From: Synechococcus sp. JA-2-3B'a(2-13)
Lineage (GTDB): Bacteria; Cyanobacteriota; Cyanobacteriia; Thermostichales; Thermostichaceae
DNA: 64,000 nucleotides
Direction: 5' to 3'
Assembly (NCBI RefSeq): GCF_000013225.1
Contig: NC_007776.1
Location: 2,610,501 to 2,674,500, forward strand
The notes beneath the pieces are model-generated. The model had not been told where the DNA came from. It was given only the letters and a program-made list of their open reading frames with translations, and made no database searches. Position numbers and translations under genes: made by a program. Below, in pieces: positions 1-8,854 of the stretch. Numbering within the stretch: position 1 is the stretch's first letter; every line of letters begins with the position of its first letter.

Positions 1-592
1 CCAAAAAGCCGGTGGTCTGGGTGCCAAGGGCAAGGGAAACCTCGCTGAGCAGCTTAGCAATGCCGAAATCCAAGATTTTGACGGTTTCCCCCAGGGTTTC
101 ATCTTTCAGGACGAAGAGGTTGCTGGGTTTGATGTCGCGATGGATCACCCCCTTGATGAGATGGCCATCCTGCTCGGTCTCTAGGTTGTGGGCGTAATAG
201 AGACCGGCACACACTTGGCGGGCAATCCTCACCACCTGTTGAGGCGGCAGCACCGGCTGCTTGAGCATCAGCTCCCCCAAACTGCGCCCCGTCAGGTATT
301 CCATCACCAGGTAAGGTTGGTCGTTCTCTAGGCCATAGTCCAATACCTTGACAATGGCAGGGTGCTCCCCCAGCAGCGTGCTGATGCGAATTTCCTGCTG
401 AAAACGTTTGTGCAACTGGCGTCGGGTGTTGTCATCGCCTGCTAAGTTTTGGTGCAACAGCTTGACCGCCACCGGACGGTTGAACAGGCGCGTATCGACA
501 GCCTTGAACACCCGCCCCATGCCACCTGCTGCAATGCTGTGAACCAGTTGATAGCGCTGGCCGATTACTTTTCCAGGAGCAAGCTGGTGCAT
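1..592 (-). CDS. Serine/threonine protein kinase, N-terminal part (cut by window edge)
   Basis: The minus strand is open from an ATG at 592 to the window edge, giving about 197 residues of a eukaryotic-type (Hanks) Ser/Thr kinase that would phosphorylate cytoplasmic targets. The start codes MHQLAPGKVIGQRYQL. A glycine-rich loop AAGGMGRV lies at about residues 21-28, the ATP-binding lysine in VAVKLL is residue 44, the catalytic loop HRDIKPSN is near residue 153 and the DFGIAK metal-binding motif near 175. The order and spacing are those of a full N-lobe and the start of the C-lobe, so the enzyme should be active. The activation segment, the rest of the C-lobe and any sensor domain lie outside the window, so its signal and substrate are unknown. 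It is divergent from the antiporter gene at 855. Confidence 0.93.
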   Translation of the reverse strand, partial: MHQLAPGKVIGQRYQLVHSIAAGGMGRVFKAVDTRLFNRPVAVKLLHQNLAGDDNTRRQLHKRFQQEIRISTLLGEHPAIVKVLDYGLENDQPYLVMEYLTGRSLGELMLKQPVLPPQQVVRIARQVCAGLYYAHNLETEQDGHLIKGVIHRDIKPSNLFVLKDETLGETVKILDFGIAKLLSEVSLALGTQTTGFL

Positions 593-854
593 AGGCAGCC
601 TAGGAGCATGTACCCTCTGATTCTAATGCGTGTTTCTCGGGAGTTTCTCTTGCCTTTCTCCGGCCATCCCTGCCCAGCAGTCTTCATTCCCAATGTATTT
701 GATGTGCTTTTAAGTACTTATTAAACGCCCTGCCAGTAATTGAAGGCCGGACAAAGTCTGTGGGGCATCGAGAGCTACTTGGATCTGGAGGGATCTGATA
801 GACTCATGCGGGCGCTTTGCCGGGTCTGTTCATTAGCTGTCTGTCGGGTGATTT

Positions 855-2933
855 ATGCTGGCTAACTGGCTGCAAATTTCGGGGATCCCTCTAGCCCTGA
901 TCGGCCCTGTTGAGAATCCGGTGCTGGTGTTTTTGATCATCCTGACCATCATGCTGGTGGCTCCCTTGCTATTTGAGCGGCTGCGCCTGCCGGGGATCAT
1001 CGGGTTAATCTTGGCTGGGCTGGTGGTGGGGCCCTACGGCTTGGGCATCTTGCGGCGGGACGAGACCATCATCCTGCTGGGCACGGTGGGGCTGTTGTTT
1101 CTCATGTTCATGGCGGGGCTGGAGACCAGTCTGGAAGATTTGAAGCTCAATGCCGGGAAGGCCACCCTCTTCGGGGCGCTCACCTTTCTGTTGCCCATGC
1201 TCATCGGCACAGCAGCCATGTTGGCCATTGGGTATGGCTTTCTGGCGGCGGTGCTGGTGGCCTCTTGTTTTGCCTCTCACACCCTGATCGGTCTGCCCAT
1301 CATCTCGAAGCTGGGGTTGATGCGCCTGCAGACGGTGACGGCAACTTTGGGGGCCACCCTTATCACGAATGTCCTGGCTTTGTTGGTGCTGGCGGTGGTG
1401 GTGCGCGCCCACCAAGGGGAGCTGTCGCTGCGCTTTTGGCTGACGTTGATCCCTTCCATTGCCCTCTACACCTTTGCCACCCTGTGGGGGGTGCCTAAGC
1501 TGGGCAGTTGGTTCTTTCAACGCTTTGGTCACGACGAGGGAGCAGAGTTTACTTTCGTGATCGCCACTTTGTTTGTGGTGGCCTACGGAGCGGGGTTGAT
1601 CGGCATTGAGCCGGTGGTGGGAGCCTTTCTGGCCGGGACGGCCATCACCCCTATCATCCCCCAGCTCAGCCCCCTGATGAACCGGATTCAGTTTATCGGC
1701 AACACCCTGTTTGTGCCTTTCTTCTTGATCTCGGTGGGGATGCTGATCAATCCCGGTATTCTCTTGGGGGAGCCGCGCACGCTGCTGGTGGGCGGAGTGA
1801 TGATCGCAGCGGAGGTGGTGAGCAAGTTTCTGGCCGCTTGGATCCCGGCCCAACTGTTTGGCTGGCGCTTTGCCAGCACGATGATCATGTTCGGTTTGTC
1901 GATGGCTCAGGCGGCGGCTACCCTGGCGGCGATCACGGTGGCCTTTCAGGTGGAGTTGGTGGATGAGCTGACGGTGAACGGCACCATTGCCATGATCCTC
2001 GTGACCTGTGTTGCCTCGCCTTGGATTGTGGCCCGCTGGGGAGAGCAAATGCAGCCCACCGAGGTGGCCGCAGAGTCCACCGAATTGCCCAAGCCGGATT
2101 GGGGAGCTCGCGTCTTGGTGCCGGTGGCCAACCCGGATACCGAAAGCAACCTGCTGCAGTTGGCGTTGATTTTGGCCAAAAAAGATGGGGGAACGCTGCT
2201 GCCGCTGCATGTTTTGTCTGACCGTGCTGGGATCTCGCCGGCAGCCCTGGCTCGGCAAGAGCAGTTGTTGACCTTTGCAGAAGCTCTGGCCCACAGCGCC
2301 GTGACCCGAGTGGAGCCGATTCGGCGGGTGGATGACTCGGTGGAAAAAGGGATCATTCGCTCGGCGGCGGAACGGCAGGCAACCTTGGTGATCCTGGGCT
2401 GGAAGGGCTACTCCACCTATGCGGAGAACTTTTTCGGCAGCATCATCGACGCGGTGGTGCGGCAGGTGGGGATCCCAGTCTTGATTACGCGGTTTCCGGT
2501 ACCCATCGAGACGGCGCGCCGCATCCTCTTGGTTGCACCGGAGCCGGAGGTCTCTCCCGGATCCCTGCAGCAGACCATTGGGCTGGCGCAAACGCTGGCC
2601 GGCGAATTGAAAGCGGGTTTGCAGATCCTGCTGGTGCAAACCCGACCTGGGCGGAAAAGCTCCCCAGCCTTGCCGGCAGAAAGCTATGCTCACCTGCCGG
2701 TTCAGCGGGTGCAGGGGGGGGTGGTGGCGGAAGCCTTCAAAGCGCTGCAGCCAGGAGATGTGTTGGTATTGGTTCCCAGCGAAACCGGCAACCGGTCGCG
2801 TCTGGGCCGAGAGCCGGAGACCATCGCCCGCAACCGACCCAGCCTTCCCATCATCGTGGTGCATTTGCCACGGGATTCAGCTCATCCCTTGCGCCAAGGA
2901 GATGGGGTTCTGGCGGCCGCAGAGCCCACTTGA
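855..2933 (+). CDS. CPA2-family cation:proton antiporter with C-terminal universal-stress domains
   Basis: This 692-residue membrane protein exchanges a monovalent cation (Na+ or K+) for protons. Residues 1 to about 410 are almost wholly hydrophobic with about 12 membrane helices and contain family motifs such as RLPGIIGLILAGLVVGPYGLG and the FMAGLE stretch near residue 90. From about residue 418 the chain turns soluble with two tandem USP-like folds. The first begins ARVLVPVANPDTESNLL and the second RRILLVAPEPEV near 557, and both probably regulate transport. This antiporter plus USP layout is common in cyanobacteria. The ATG at 855 has no strong Shine-Dalgarno. The long reverse-strand open frame across it is a shadow. 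Which cation is carried cannot be read from sequence. Confidence 0.92.
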   Translation: MLANWLQISGIPLALIGPVENPVLVFLIILTIMLVAPLLFERLRLPGIIGLILAGLVVGPYGLGILRRDETIILLGTVGLLFLMFMAGLETSLEDLKLNAGKATLFGALTFLLPMLIGTAAMLAIGYGFLAAVLVASCFASHTLIGLPIISKLGLMRLQTVTATLGATLITNVLALLVLAVVVRAHQGELSLRFWLTLIPSIALYTFATLWGVPKLGSWFFQRFGHDEGAEFTFVIATLFVVAYGAGLIGIEPVVGAFLAGTAITPIIPQLSPLMNRIQFIGNTLFVPFFLISVGMLINPGILLGEPRTLLVGGVMIAAEVVSKFLAAWIPAQLFGWRFASTMIMFGLSMAQAAATLAAITVAFQVELVDELTVNGTIAMILVTCVASPWIVARWGEQMQPTEVAAESTELPKPDWGARVLVPVANPDTESNLLQLALILAKKDGGTLLPLHVLSDRAGISPAALARQEQLLTFAEALAHSAVTRVEPIRRVDDSVEKGIIRSAAERQATLVILGWKGYSTYAENFFGSIIDAVVRQVGIPVLITRFPVPIETARRILLVAPEPEVSPGSLQQTIGLAQTLAGELKAGLQILLVQTRPGRKSSPALPAESYAHLPVQRVQGGVVAEAFKALQPGDVLVLVPSETGNRSRLGREPETIARNRPSLPIIVVHLPRDSAHPLRQGDGVLAAAEPT

Positions 2934-3112
2934 CAGGGATGGCATTGGGGTGTTGTCTGGCGGACTGGAGCTCTTGTCTCAACGACGCCCCGGCTCCCCT
3001 GGTAAACTGGGATACCCCAGGTTCGGAGCAGTCGTGAGCCAGAAGGGAGGCCCAGAGCCATAGACTATGTTGATTGAGGAAGTGGGGATAGTGCCCTGCG
3101 GAGCACAGGAGT

Positions 3113-5305
3113 ATGGTTGCCTATTTGCTAGAAGTCGGCTGTGAAGAGCTCCCAGCCAGTTTTGTGGATTCGGCTCTGGAGCAGTGGCGAACCGGGATCC
3201 CGGCCTCTTTGGCGGAGGCCCATTTGCAAGCGGAGCAGATGCAGCTTTTCGGTACGCCGCGCCGCCTGGCGGTTCTGTTGCAGGGGTTGCCCACCCAGCA
3301 GCCGGATCGCACTTTGGAGGTGAAGGGGCCGCCGGTTCAGGTCGCCTACCAAGATGGCCAGCTCACCCCTGCCGGGGAAAAATTTGCCCAAAAACAAGGG
3401 GTGGATCCCGGCAGCCTGGAAATCCGGCAAGTGGGCAAGGGATCCTTTGTGTTTGCGGTGCAGCGGGTGCGGGGCCGACCGACGGCAGCCGTGCTCCAAG
3501 AATTGGCACCCGCCTGGATTACCAACTTGAGTGGGGAACGGCTGATGCGCTGGGCCTGCGGGGATCTGAAGTTTCCGCGCCCCATTCGCTGGCTGGTTTC
3601 CCTTTGGGATGATCAGGTGCTGCCTTTGCTGCTGCCGACCCACGAGGGCAATACCATGCCGGGCTTGGTGGCCGGGCGGGTTAGCCGGGGGCACCGCGTT
3701 TTGGGATCCCAGCAGGTCACTCTGGAGCGGGCCGAGAGCTACGTTCAGCAAATGCAAGAGGCCGGGGTCAGCCCCGATCCGGCAGTGCGGGAAGCGTACA
3801 TTCAGGCCGAGGTAACCAAGCTGGCCAGGCAGGTGAATGGGGAAGCGCAGATCCCTGCCCCTCTGCTGCGGGAGGTGGTGCAGTTGGTGGAGTGGCCGAC
3901 GGCGGTTTTGGGGCGTTTTGAGCCGGAATTTTTGCGCCTGCCGCCGGCGGTGATTGAGACGGTGATGATCATCCACCAACGCTATTTCCCGGTACGGGAT
4001 GGCCGGGATCCCCAGAAATTGCTGCCCTATTTCATCACCATTTCCAATGGCGACCCTGGGCAATCGGAGCGGATCGGGGCAGGCAACAGCCGGGTGGTAC
4101 GGGCGCGCCTGTCGGATGCCCGCTTTTTCTACGAAGAGGATCGGCGGATCCCCTTGGCGCAGCGGGTGGAACGCCTGCAGGCGGTTACTTTTGCCGAAGG
4201 GCTGGGATCCATGCGGGACAAGGTGGAGCGCATCCGCCACATCAGCCGCCTCATTGCTGCTGCCTTGAACTTGGATGCCCAGGAACAAGCGCTGGTGGAG
4301 CGCACGGCTTACCTGTGCAAGGCGGATCTGGTTACCCAAATGGTGTACGAATTCCCCGAGCTGCAGGGGATCATGGGGGCCGACTACGCTCGGCAGGATG
4401 GGGAACCGGAGGCGGTAGCCGAGGGGATTGAGCAACACTACTGGCCTTTGGGAGCGGGGGACGCTTTGCCCACAGCACTGACGGGGCGGGTGGTGGGCTG
4501 GGCAGATCGCCTGGATACCTTGGTGGGCATGTTTCGCTTGGGGCGGATCCCCACCGGCTCCTCGGATCGCTTTGCCCTGCGGCGGGCCGCCAACAGCCTG
4601 GTGCTGGTTGCCTGGGATGCCGGCTGGACTTTTGACTTCAACTTGCTGTTGCAGAGCGTGGTGCAGGACTATGCCTTTGGCGATGTCCACACCTTGCGAG
4701 CCTTGCAGGAGTTTTTGGCCCAACGGATACAGACCCTTTTGCAGGAGGAAAAGCGGATTGATTACGACTTGGTCAGGGCCGTAGTGGGGGATCCAGAGTC
4801 CGTCAAAACCGAGGATCCCCAGAAGGCCGAGCTCACCATGCGGGCCCTGGGCAACCTGCCCTTGACTTTGCTGCGGGCGGAGTACCTGCAACACCTGCGG
4901 GCCACCGGGGAATTGGCGGATCTCTATCCCACCCTCAATCGCTGTGCCCGCCTAGCAGCCCAAGGGGACTTGGACTACGCCGTGGTGGATCCGGCAGCCG
5001 CCGTGGATCCCGACCAGTTGCAGGAGGCGGCAGAAAGGGAGTTGTACGAGGCTTGCCAGAAGGTCTATCGCCTGGGGGTGGAGCCAGCCCTTCAGGGAGA
5101 CTTTGTCCCCTTGGTGGAAGCTCTGCAAGCAGCAGCCCCTCAGGTAGCTCAGTTTTTTGAAGCCGTTCTGGTGATGGATCCGGATCCTGGTCGGCGGGCC
5201 AGCCGGCTCAATTTGCTGGGGGTATTGCGCAACCAGTCGCGCCTGTTGGGGGACATGGGGGCTGTGGTCATGGCAGGGGAGTCGTCGCCGGAGAAGACCT
5301 CCTAG
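3113..5305 (+). CDS. glyS: Glycyl-tRNA synthetase beta subunit
   Basis: This 730-residue beta subunit of the bacterial alpha2beta2 glycyl-tRNA synthetase works with GlyQ to charge tRNA-Gly in the cytoplasm. The N-terminus YLLEVGCEELPASFV is the family signature. The mid-protein stretch RGHRVLGSQ, the HD-like region around MRDKVERIRHISRL, and the later GSSDRFALRRAANSLV segment follow in the usual order. The C-terminal anticodon-binding region ends near FFEAVLVMDPDPGRRASRLNLL. Length is normal for the family. The ATG at 3113 follows an AGGAG only a base or two upstream, which is tight spacing. glyQ is not in the window, as is usual in cyanobacteria where the two subunits are unlinked. Confidence 0.97.
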   Translation: MVAYLLEVGCEELPASFVDSALEQWRTGIPASLAEAHLQAEQMQLFGTPRRLAVLLQGLPTQQPDRTLEVKGPPVQVAYQDGQLTPAGEKFAQKQGVDPGSLEIRQVGKGSFVFAVQRVRGRPTAAVLQELAPAWITNLSGERLMRWACGDLKFPRPIRWLVSLWDDQVLPLLLPTHEGNTMPGLVAGRVSRGHRVLGSQQVTLERAESYVQQMQEAGVSPDPAVREAYIQAEVTKLARQVNGEAQIPAPLLREVVQLVEWPTAVLGRFEPEFLRLPPAVIETVMIIHQRYFPVRDGRDPQKLLPYFITISNGDPGQSERIGAGNSRVVRARLSDARFFYEEDRRIPLAQRVERLQAVTFAEGLGSMRDKVERIRHISRLIAAALNLDAQEQALVERTAYLCKADLVTQMVYEFPELQGIMGADYARQDGEPEAVAEGIEQHYWPLGAGDALPTALTGRVVGWADRLDTLVGMFRLGRIPTGSSDRFALRRAANSLVLVAWDAGWTFDFNLLLQSVVQDYAFGDVHTLRALQEFLAQRIQTLLQEEKRIDYDLVRAVVGDPESVKTEDPQKAELTMRALGNLPLTLLRAEYLQHLRATGELADLYPTLNRCARLAAQGDLDYAVVDPAAAVDPDQLQEAAERELYEACQKVYRLGVEPALQGDFVPLVEALQAAAPQVAQFFEAVLVMDPDPGRRASRLNLLGVLRNQSRLLGDMGAVVMAGESSPEKTS

Positions 5306-5336
5306 CTGGCCAATCCAGACACGCTTGGAACCCTCA

Positions 5337-5354
5337 CTCCCGGCCCCTCGGGAG
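5337..5354. terminator. Hairpin between convergent glyS and fructosamine kinase
   Basis: A 6-bp GC stem CTCCCG/CGGGAG with a 6-base loop lies in the 72-bp gap between two converging genes. There is no T-run on either side, so it is at best a weak or bidirectional terminator. Confidence 0.3.
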
Positions 5355-5377
5355 CTTGGGAATGGACATGCAACCTA

Positions 5378-6301
5378 TTATCCAAGGAAGCGCAGACATT
5401 GCCGCAAAGCCCGCTGCACCGAGCCTAGGTAGCCCTCTCCAAACAGGTTGAGATGGTTGAGCCAGTGGTAGAGCTGGTAGAGGGGCTTGCGGTGAGGATA
5501 TCCCTTATCCAAAGGATAGGTCTGCTGATAAGCCCGATAGAACTCCGGCGGAAAGCCGCCAAACAGTTCTGTCATCGCCAGATCCGTCTCTCGATCCCCG
5601 TAGTAGGTGGCCGGATCGAAAATCACCGGGGATCCATCGGCCAAGGCCCCGTAGTTGCCGCCCCACAGATCTCCATGCAACAGAGCGGGTTCTGGCCTGT
5701 AATCCTGAAAAAAAGCTTCTAGCTCCGCCATCACCCGCTCTGCGTGAGCCACCCACTCACCCCGGTAGCCTCGCTGACAAGCCAGCCTGACCTGGTAGAG
5801 CAGCCGTTGATCCCGGTAGAAGTCCAGCCAGCTCTGCCGCCAACTGTTGATCTGAGGCGTAGAGCCGATGGTGTTGTCGCGCTCCCAACCGTAGCTGCCG
5901 TTGGGGGATAGGGTGCGGTGCAACTGGGCCAACTGGGATCCCAACAAACCCGCAGTCTGCGGACGGGGCGAGGTTAGCTCCAGGTATTCCAGCACCAAGT
6001 AGGCCTGCTCTCCTACGGATCCCCAGATGATGGGCTGGGGCACGCGAATGGCCTGGGCAGCCGCTAGGGTTTGCAAGCCCGCAGCTTCCGCTGCAAACAT
6101 CTCCAGCGCCCTTTCTCCCCCACGGGCCAATTTGACGAAGTAGTCTTTTACCCCTTCTGCAAGAGGGCTTTGGGAAGCGCAGGAAAACCGATAGGTGACG
6201 TTGATGCTGCCTCCGCCCACAGAACGATACTGTAGGGGCTGGATGGGATCCCCTGTTGCTTCTGAAAGGTGCTGGGCGATGGTCTGCCAAAGAGTTTGCA
6301 T
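5378..6301 (-). CDS. Fructosamine kinase family protein (FN3K/YniA type)
   Basis: This cytoplasmic kinase of about 307 residues has the aminoglycoside-phosphotransferase-like fold. It phosphorylates ketosamines (or, in bacteria, mainly ribulosamines) on glycated proteins so the sugar is released. The nucleotide-binding start SVGGGSINVTYRF lies near residue 30. The catalytic HGDLWGGNYG comes at about residue 205, followed by the metal site IFDPATYYGDRETDLAM. All are typical. The C-terminal YQLYHWLNHLNLFGEGYLGSV is also a family hallmark. I chose the ATG at 6301; an in-frame TTG three codons upstream gives MLLMQTLW. The gene converges on glyS. Its upstream region runs straight into a mini-element at 6340-6480, so its promoter may partly be element-derived. 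Confidence 0.93.
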   Translation of the reverse strand: MQTLWQTIAQHLSEATGDPIQPLQYRSVGGGSINVTYRFSCASQSPLAEGVKDYFVKLARGGERALEMFAAEAAGLQTLAAAQAIRVPQPIIWGSVGEQAYLVLEYLELTSPRPQTAGLLGSQLAQLHRTLSPNGSYGWERDNTIGSTPQINSWRQSWLDFYRDQRLLYQVRLACQRGYRGEWVAHAERVMAELEAFFQDYRPEPALLHGDLWGGNYGALADGSPVIFDPATYYGDRETDLAMTELFGGFPPEFYRAYQQTYPLDKGYPHRKPLYQLYHWLNHLNLFGEGYLGSVQRALRQCLRFLG

Positions 6302-6339
6302 CAGCAGCAAAAGTCAATTGTCGGAGAAAAACAGGTACT

Positions 6340-6480
6340 TATGGTCATTTCGGGTAGTCATTTCAGGTTAGGGTGAGACGCCTGAGCCATTGCCTGGGCC
6401 ATTGAGAAAAGCCCTATGGCCCCGTGCATTCAAAGTTTTAGGTGTGGGCGCAGTCTCCTGGTTTAATTGAAATGACCATA
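6340..6480. mobile_element. Mini transposable element (MITE-like), copy 1
   Basis: This 141-bp stretch starts TATGGTCATTTC and ends GAAATGACCATA, a perfect 12-bp inverted repeat that includes the TA dinucleotides expected at IS630/Tc1-type insertions. It has no coding capacity of its own. A second diverged copy lies in reverse orientation at 44660-44773 and aligns along almost its full length. Copy 1 carries an extra internal duplication of about 14 bp (CATTG repeated around CCTGGGC). It directly abuts an IS630-type transposase remnant, whose reading frame runs into the element. The family assignment is inference. Confidence 0.7.
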
Positions 6481-6810
6481 ACTCTTTTTTTGTGCTACTT
6501 TCACCTTCTCATTCTCAAGAGCACAGTCAATAGCGCGAGGACTCCGTCCCGCTGGCAGGACGGGTTGGACGCCAGACCGGGCTCTATCCTTCAGTCGAGC
6601 TTCTGGGTACTGGTCTCCGTCTTGCTGCAGGGCAGCCGAGTCTATCTTGCGCTTGCGGGTCTTGACTGTTGTCGGCCTCAGGTCTTCTCGGTTCAGCCAG
6701 CGATAAACTGTTGCACGACTAACCTTGTTCATCCGTGCAACTGCTCCCTTCCTGGACATACCCTATGACTCTCTCTCAGGTCTAAGCTTCCTCCTGAGGT
6801 CTACCTCCAT
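6481..6810 (-). pseudogene. IS630-type transposase N-terminal remnant
   Basis: Read on the minus strand from the ATG at 6810 (MEVDLRRKL) there is a stop after about 15 codons. A second frame beginning near 6759 then gives VSRATVYRWLNREDLRP followed by TTVKTRKRKIDSAALQQD and AIDCALENEKVKVAQKK. This is the helix-turn-helix half of an IS630-family transposase, which binds transposon ends. It carries at least one frameshift and an internal scramble near SGVQPVLPAGRSPRA. The catalytic DDE half is missing. The frame ends inside the adjacent mini-element. It is not functional. Confidence 0.75.
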
Positions 6811-6956
6811 GCCTTCTTAGCTGCAGGGCCGTCTCATTCTTAAATGAATTGACCCTGTTCCTAACCTGTGGGGCTCTGGGGTCTTGAGCTTCCGCCTCCT
6901 ATGGGGAAAGTGGGGGGAGAGCTGTATCTCAAATTAAGTTCGAATTGAGGTCAGCA

Positions 6957-8249
6957 TTAGCGGCGGAGAGGCTCAGAAATGGCCACCACATCCTGCAGAA
7001 ACTGATCCTGTTGCTGGCGCAAAATGCCCAGGTCAGGACCTTGGTTGAGCAGGACAAAGTGGATGCCATTCGGCAGCTGCCCCATCGTCATCAGCCGATC
7101 CGCAGCGGATCCCACCTGAGCAGCCGTGCCTGGGGGCAAGGTGCGCGCCCGCAGGGTGCTGTGGCCAGTGCCCGCTCTGGGCAAGATCCGAGTCGGATCC
7201 CCATCTGTGAAATCTACCAGGTGTTCCCAGAGATGAGCTAGGGCGCGGGGGGAAAGGTACAGCGCTCGCCCTCTTTGCCCCAGGCGAATGTCTTGCTCGG
7301 CGGGGGCCATTTGGGAATCCAGGCGGGAAATGGGCTGAGCCACCAACCGCTGCCGCAGGTACTCCAGCAGGGCTGTTTCGCCCCCCAGTTCCGCCAACAG
7401 GGCTTCTGCCATGGCTCGGTCGTTGCTGCCATTGAGGATCTGCAACAGGGATCCCAGCCGTAGCGAGGTGTAGCTGGCCAGGCAGTGGGCGTCCGCGGGG
7501 AGGGCTGTTAGGACTGACACCGAGCCGCGAATGACAACCGGATGGGGTTGTTGAGTATTGCTGAGGAGTTCTGCCAAACGCTGAGCGCCGCCCAAAGGAT
7601 CGGGTTGGCCCAGCAAACGGAAGGGGGGCAACACCTTCACATCCCCGTCGATCTGGCGAATGTTGAGGCTATGCAAATGGCGGGCCAGCTCTGCCACATT
7701 CGCTTCCGTGAAATAGGGATCCCCGCCACCCACCAGGATCAAATCTCCCGTCAAGCGATGGCCCAACCGATGGCCTGTGGTGTAGAAGCGGGTCTCAAAG
7801 CGATGCTCGTAACCCCAAGTCTCCAGGGCCATCAAGCTGATGGCCAACTGATCCAAGGCTCCCACCGGCAAAGGTCGATCCAGCCCATGCTCCGCCAACA
7901 GCTCCCCTTCCGGCGTCCAGAGCAGGATCCCCTGTTGAGAGAGCGCTCCCCCTTGGGCCGCCAATCCTTGCAAAAAGCCGGACAAGACCGAAGCGTAAGG
8001 AGAATCTTCCCACTGCGGCGATTGGGCGCGGGGCCACCAAGGGGGAAGGCCCGGCGTCCCACTTGGGGAAGGCAGCGGCGGCGGTGGAGTGGGGATGGGG
8101 GGGAAGGGATTCTGAGTCAATGTGGGAGACTCGACTTCAGCACCTGTGGGGTTGCTCCAGCAGGCCCCCAAGGCCAAAGCACCAGCTAACGGGATCCCTG
8201 CCCAGAGGAGACGACGATGGGGGCGCAACCCCTGTGGGATAAGCGGCAT
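6957..8249 (-). CDS. PBP4-like (peptidase S13) lipoprotein, probably catalytically inactive
   Basis: This 430-residue exported protein begins with a signal peptide and a lipobox-like LGAC near residue 30. A proline-rich linker follows (about 45-70), then a D-Ala-D-Ala carboxypeptidase (PBP4/DacB) fold. Fold markers are GDLILVGGGDPYF and a NGSNDRAMAEALL helix. Active PBP4 enzymes trim or cleave peptidoglycan peptides in the periplasm using SxxK, SxN and KTG motifs. Here the SxxK position reads PVGALDQLAI with neither Ser nor Lys in place. Only a loose GSND stands at SxN, and the KTG position appears to read AQVGSA. I infer a pseudo-enzyme with a binding or structural role. The start ATG at 8249 is the first in frame. 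It is divergent from the marR region. Confidence 0.8.
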   Translation of the reverse strand: MPLIPQGLRPHRRLLWAGIPLAGALALGACWSNPTGAEVESPTLTQNPFPPIPTPPPPLPSPSGTPGLPPWWPRAQSPQWEDSPYASVLSGFLQGLAAQGGALSQQGILLWTPEGELLAEHGLDRPLPVGALDQLAISLMALETWGYEHRFETRFYTTGHRLGHRLTGDLILVGGGDPYFTEANVAELARHLHSLNIRQIDGDVKVLPPFRLLGQPDPLGGAQRLAELLSNTQQPHPVVIRGSVSVLTALPADAHCLASYTSLRLGSLLQILNGSNDRAMAEALLAELGGETALLEYLRQRLVAQPISRLDSQMAPAEQDIRLGQRGRALYLSPRALAHLWEHLVDFTDGDPTRILPRAGTGHSTLRARTLPPGTAAQVGSAADRLMTMGQLPNGIHFVLLNQGPDLGILRQQQDQFLQDVVAISEPLRR

Positions 8250-8422
8250 GATGACCTCACAAAGACACTTGCAAAGGACAACGGGCTGGCAAAAGACTTG
8301 ACGCTACTCTAGTGCCATCCGAACTGCCTTGGCAAATCTCTGTGCCAGCCTTTTCCAGCGTTATCGACTCCGGCCAAGGCAAGCCCATCTTTTGCTTGTC
8401 AGGGATCCCAGTCAGCTGTGAC

Positions 8423-8639
8423 GTAAACTACCCGACACCAACCGCTAGGCGGTACGGAGCGGGCTTTTAGTAGCCCTGCAGTTAGCAAGCCAACCACGAG
8501 CCTCTGGGGTGGTTTACAGCACCCCCAATCGACCGTTACCAGTGCCTTAAACAACCGTTTCTGGTGTCCGCAGTATTATTATAGCATTCCTCCCGACACC
8601 GACCCTACGGGTACAGTGCGGGGCTCCTGCAATTTCTAG
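8423..8639 (-). mobile_element. Internally deleted TnpB-element derivative (non-autonomous)
   Basis: On the minus strand this 217-bp element begins CTAGAAATTGCAGGAGCC, preceded by TCAG, and ends GGGTAGTTTAC, the same ends as the three complete TnpB elements in the window. About 70 bp of left end with its ACCC/GGGT hairpin and about 110 bp of right end survive. The right end includes the ACCGC/GCGGT hairpin and a piece matching the tnpB 3' region. The transposase-associated gene is gone. Its ends differ from the complete copies at several bases, so it is an older derivative rather than a fresh deletion. Confidence 0.85.
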
Positions 8640-8854
8640 CTGATGGGTAGCCAAAAAATGTTGTGTGGCCTGATGGATATCTTTATGGATATCTTTTGCA
8701 ACTGTAATGGCCGCAGATCGTCTGTTGGCTGTGCAAGGGCTAGGCCGTACTGCAGATCACACAACCTTCTCGGCAAACCGTAAGCTCCTTCTCTCCTTCT
8801 CCTCAGTAAAAGATAAAATAGGGCGATTTAGATTCCGAGCATTCCAGGCCGCCG

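Noticed and set aside
1005-2864. 619-residue open frame on the minus strand across the antiporter gene
   Set aside because: Composition is His/Gln/Arg rich with no family pattern; it mirrors a GC-rich gene on the other strand.
3128-4894. 588-residue minus-strand frame across glyS
   Set aside because: Shadow of a clear glyS; amino-acid use is non-protein-like.
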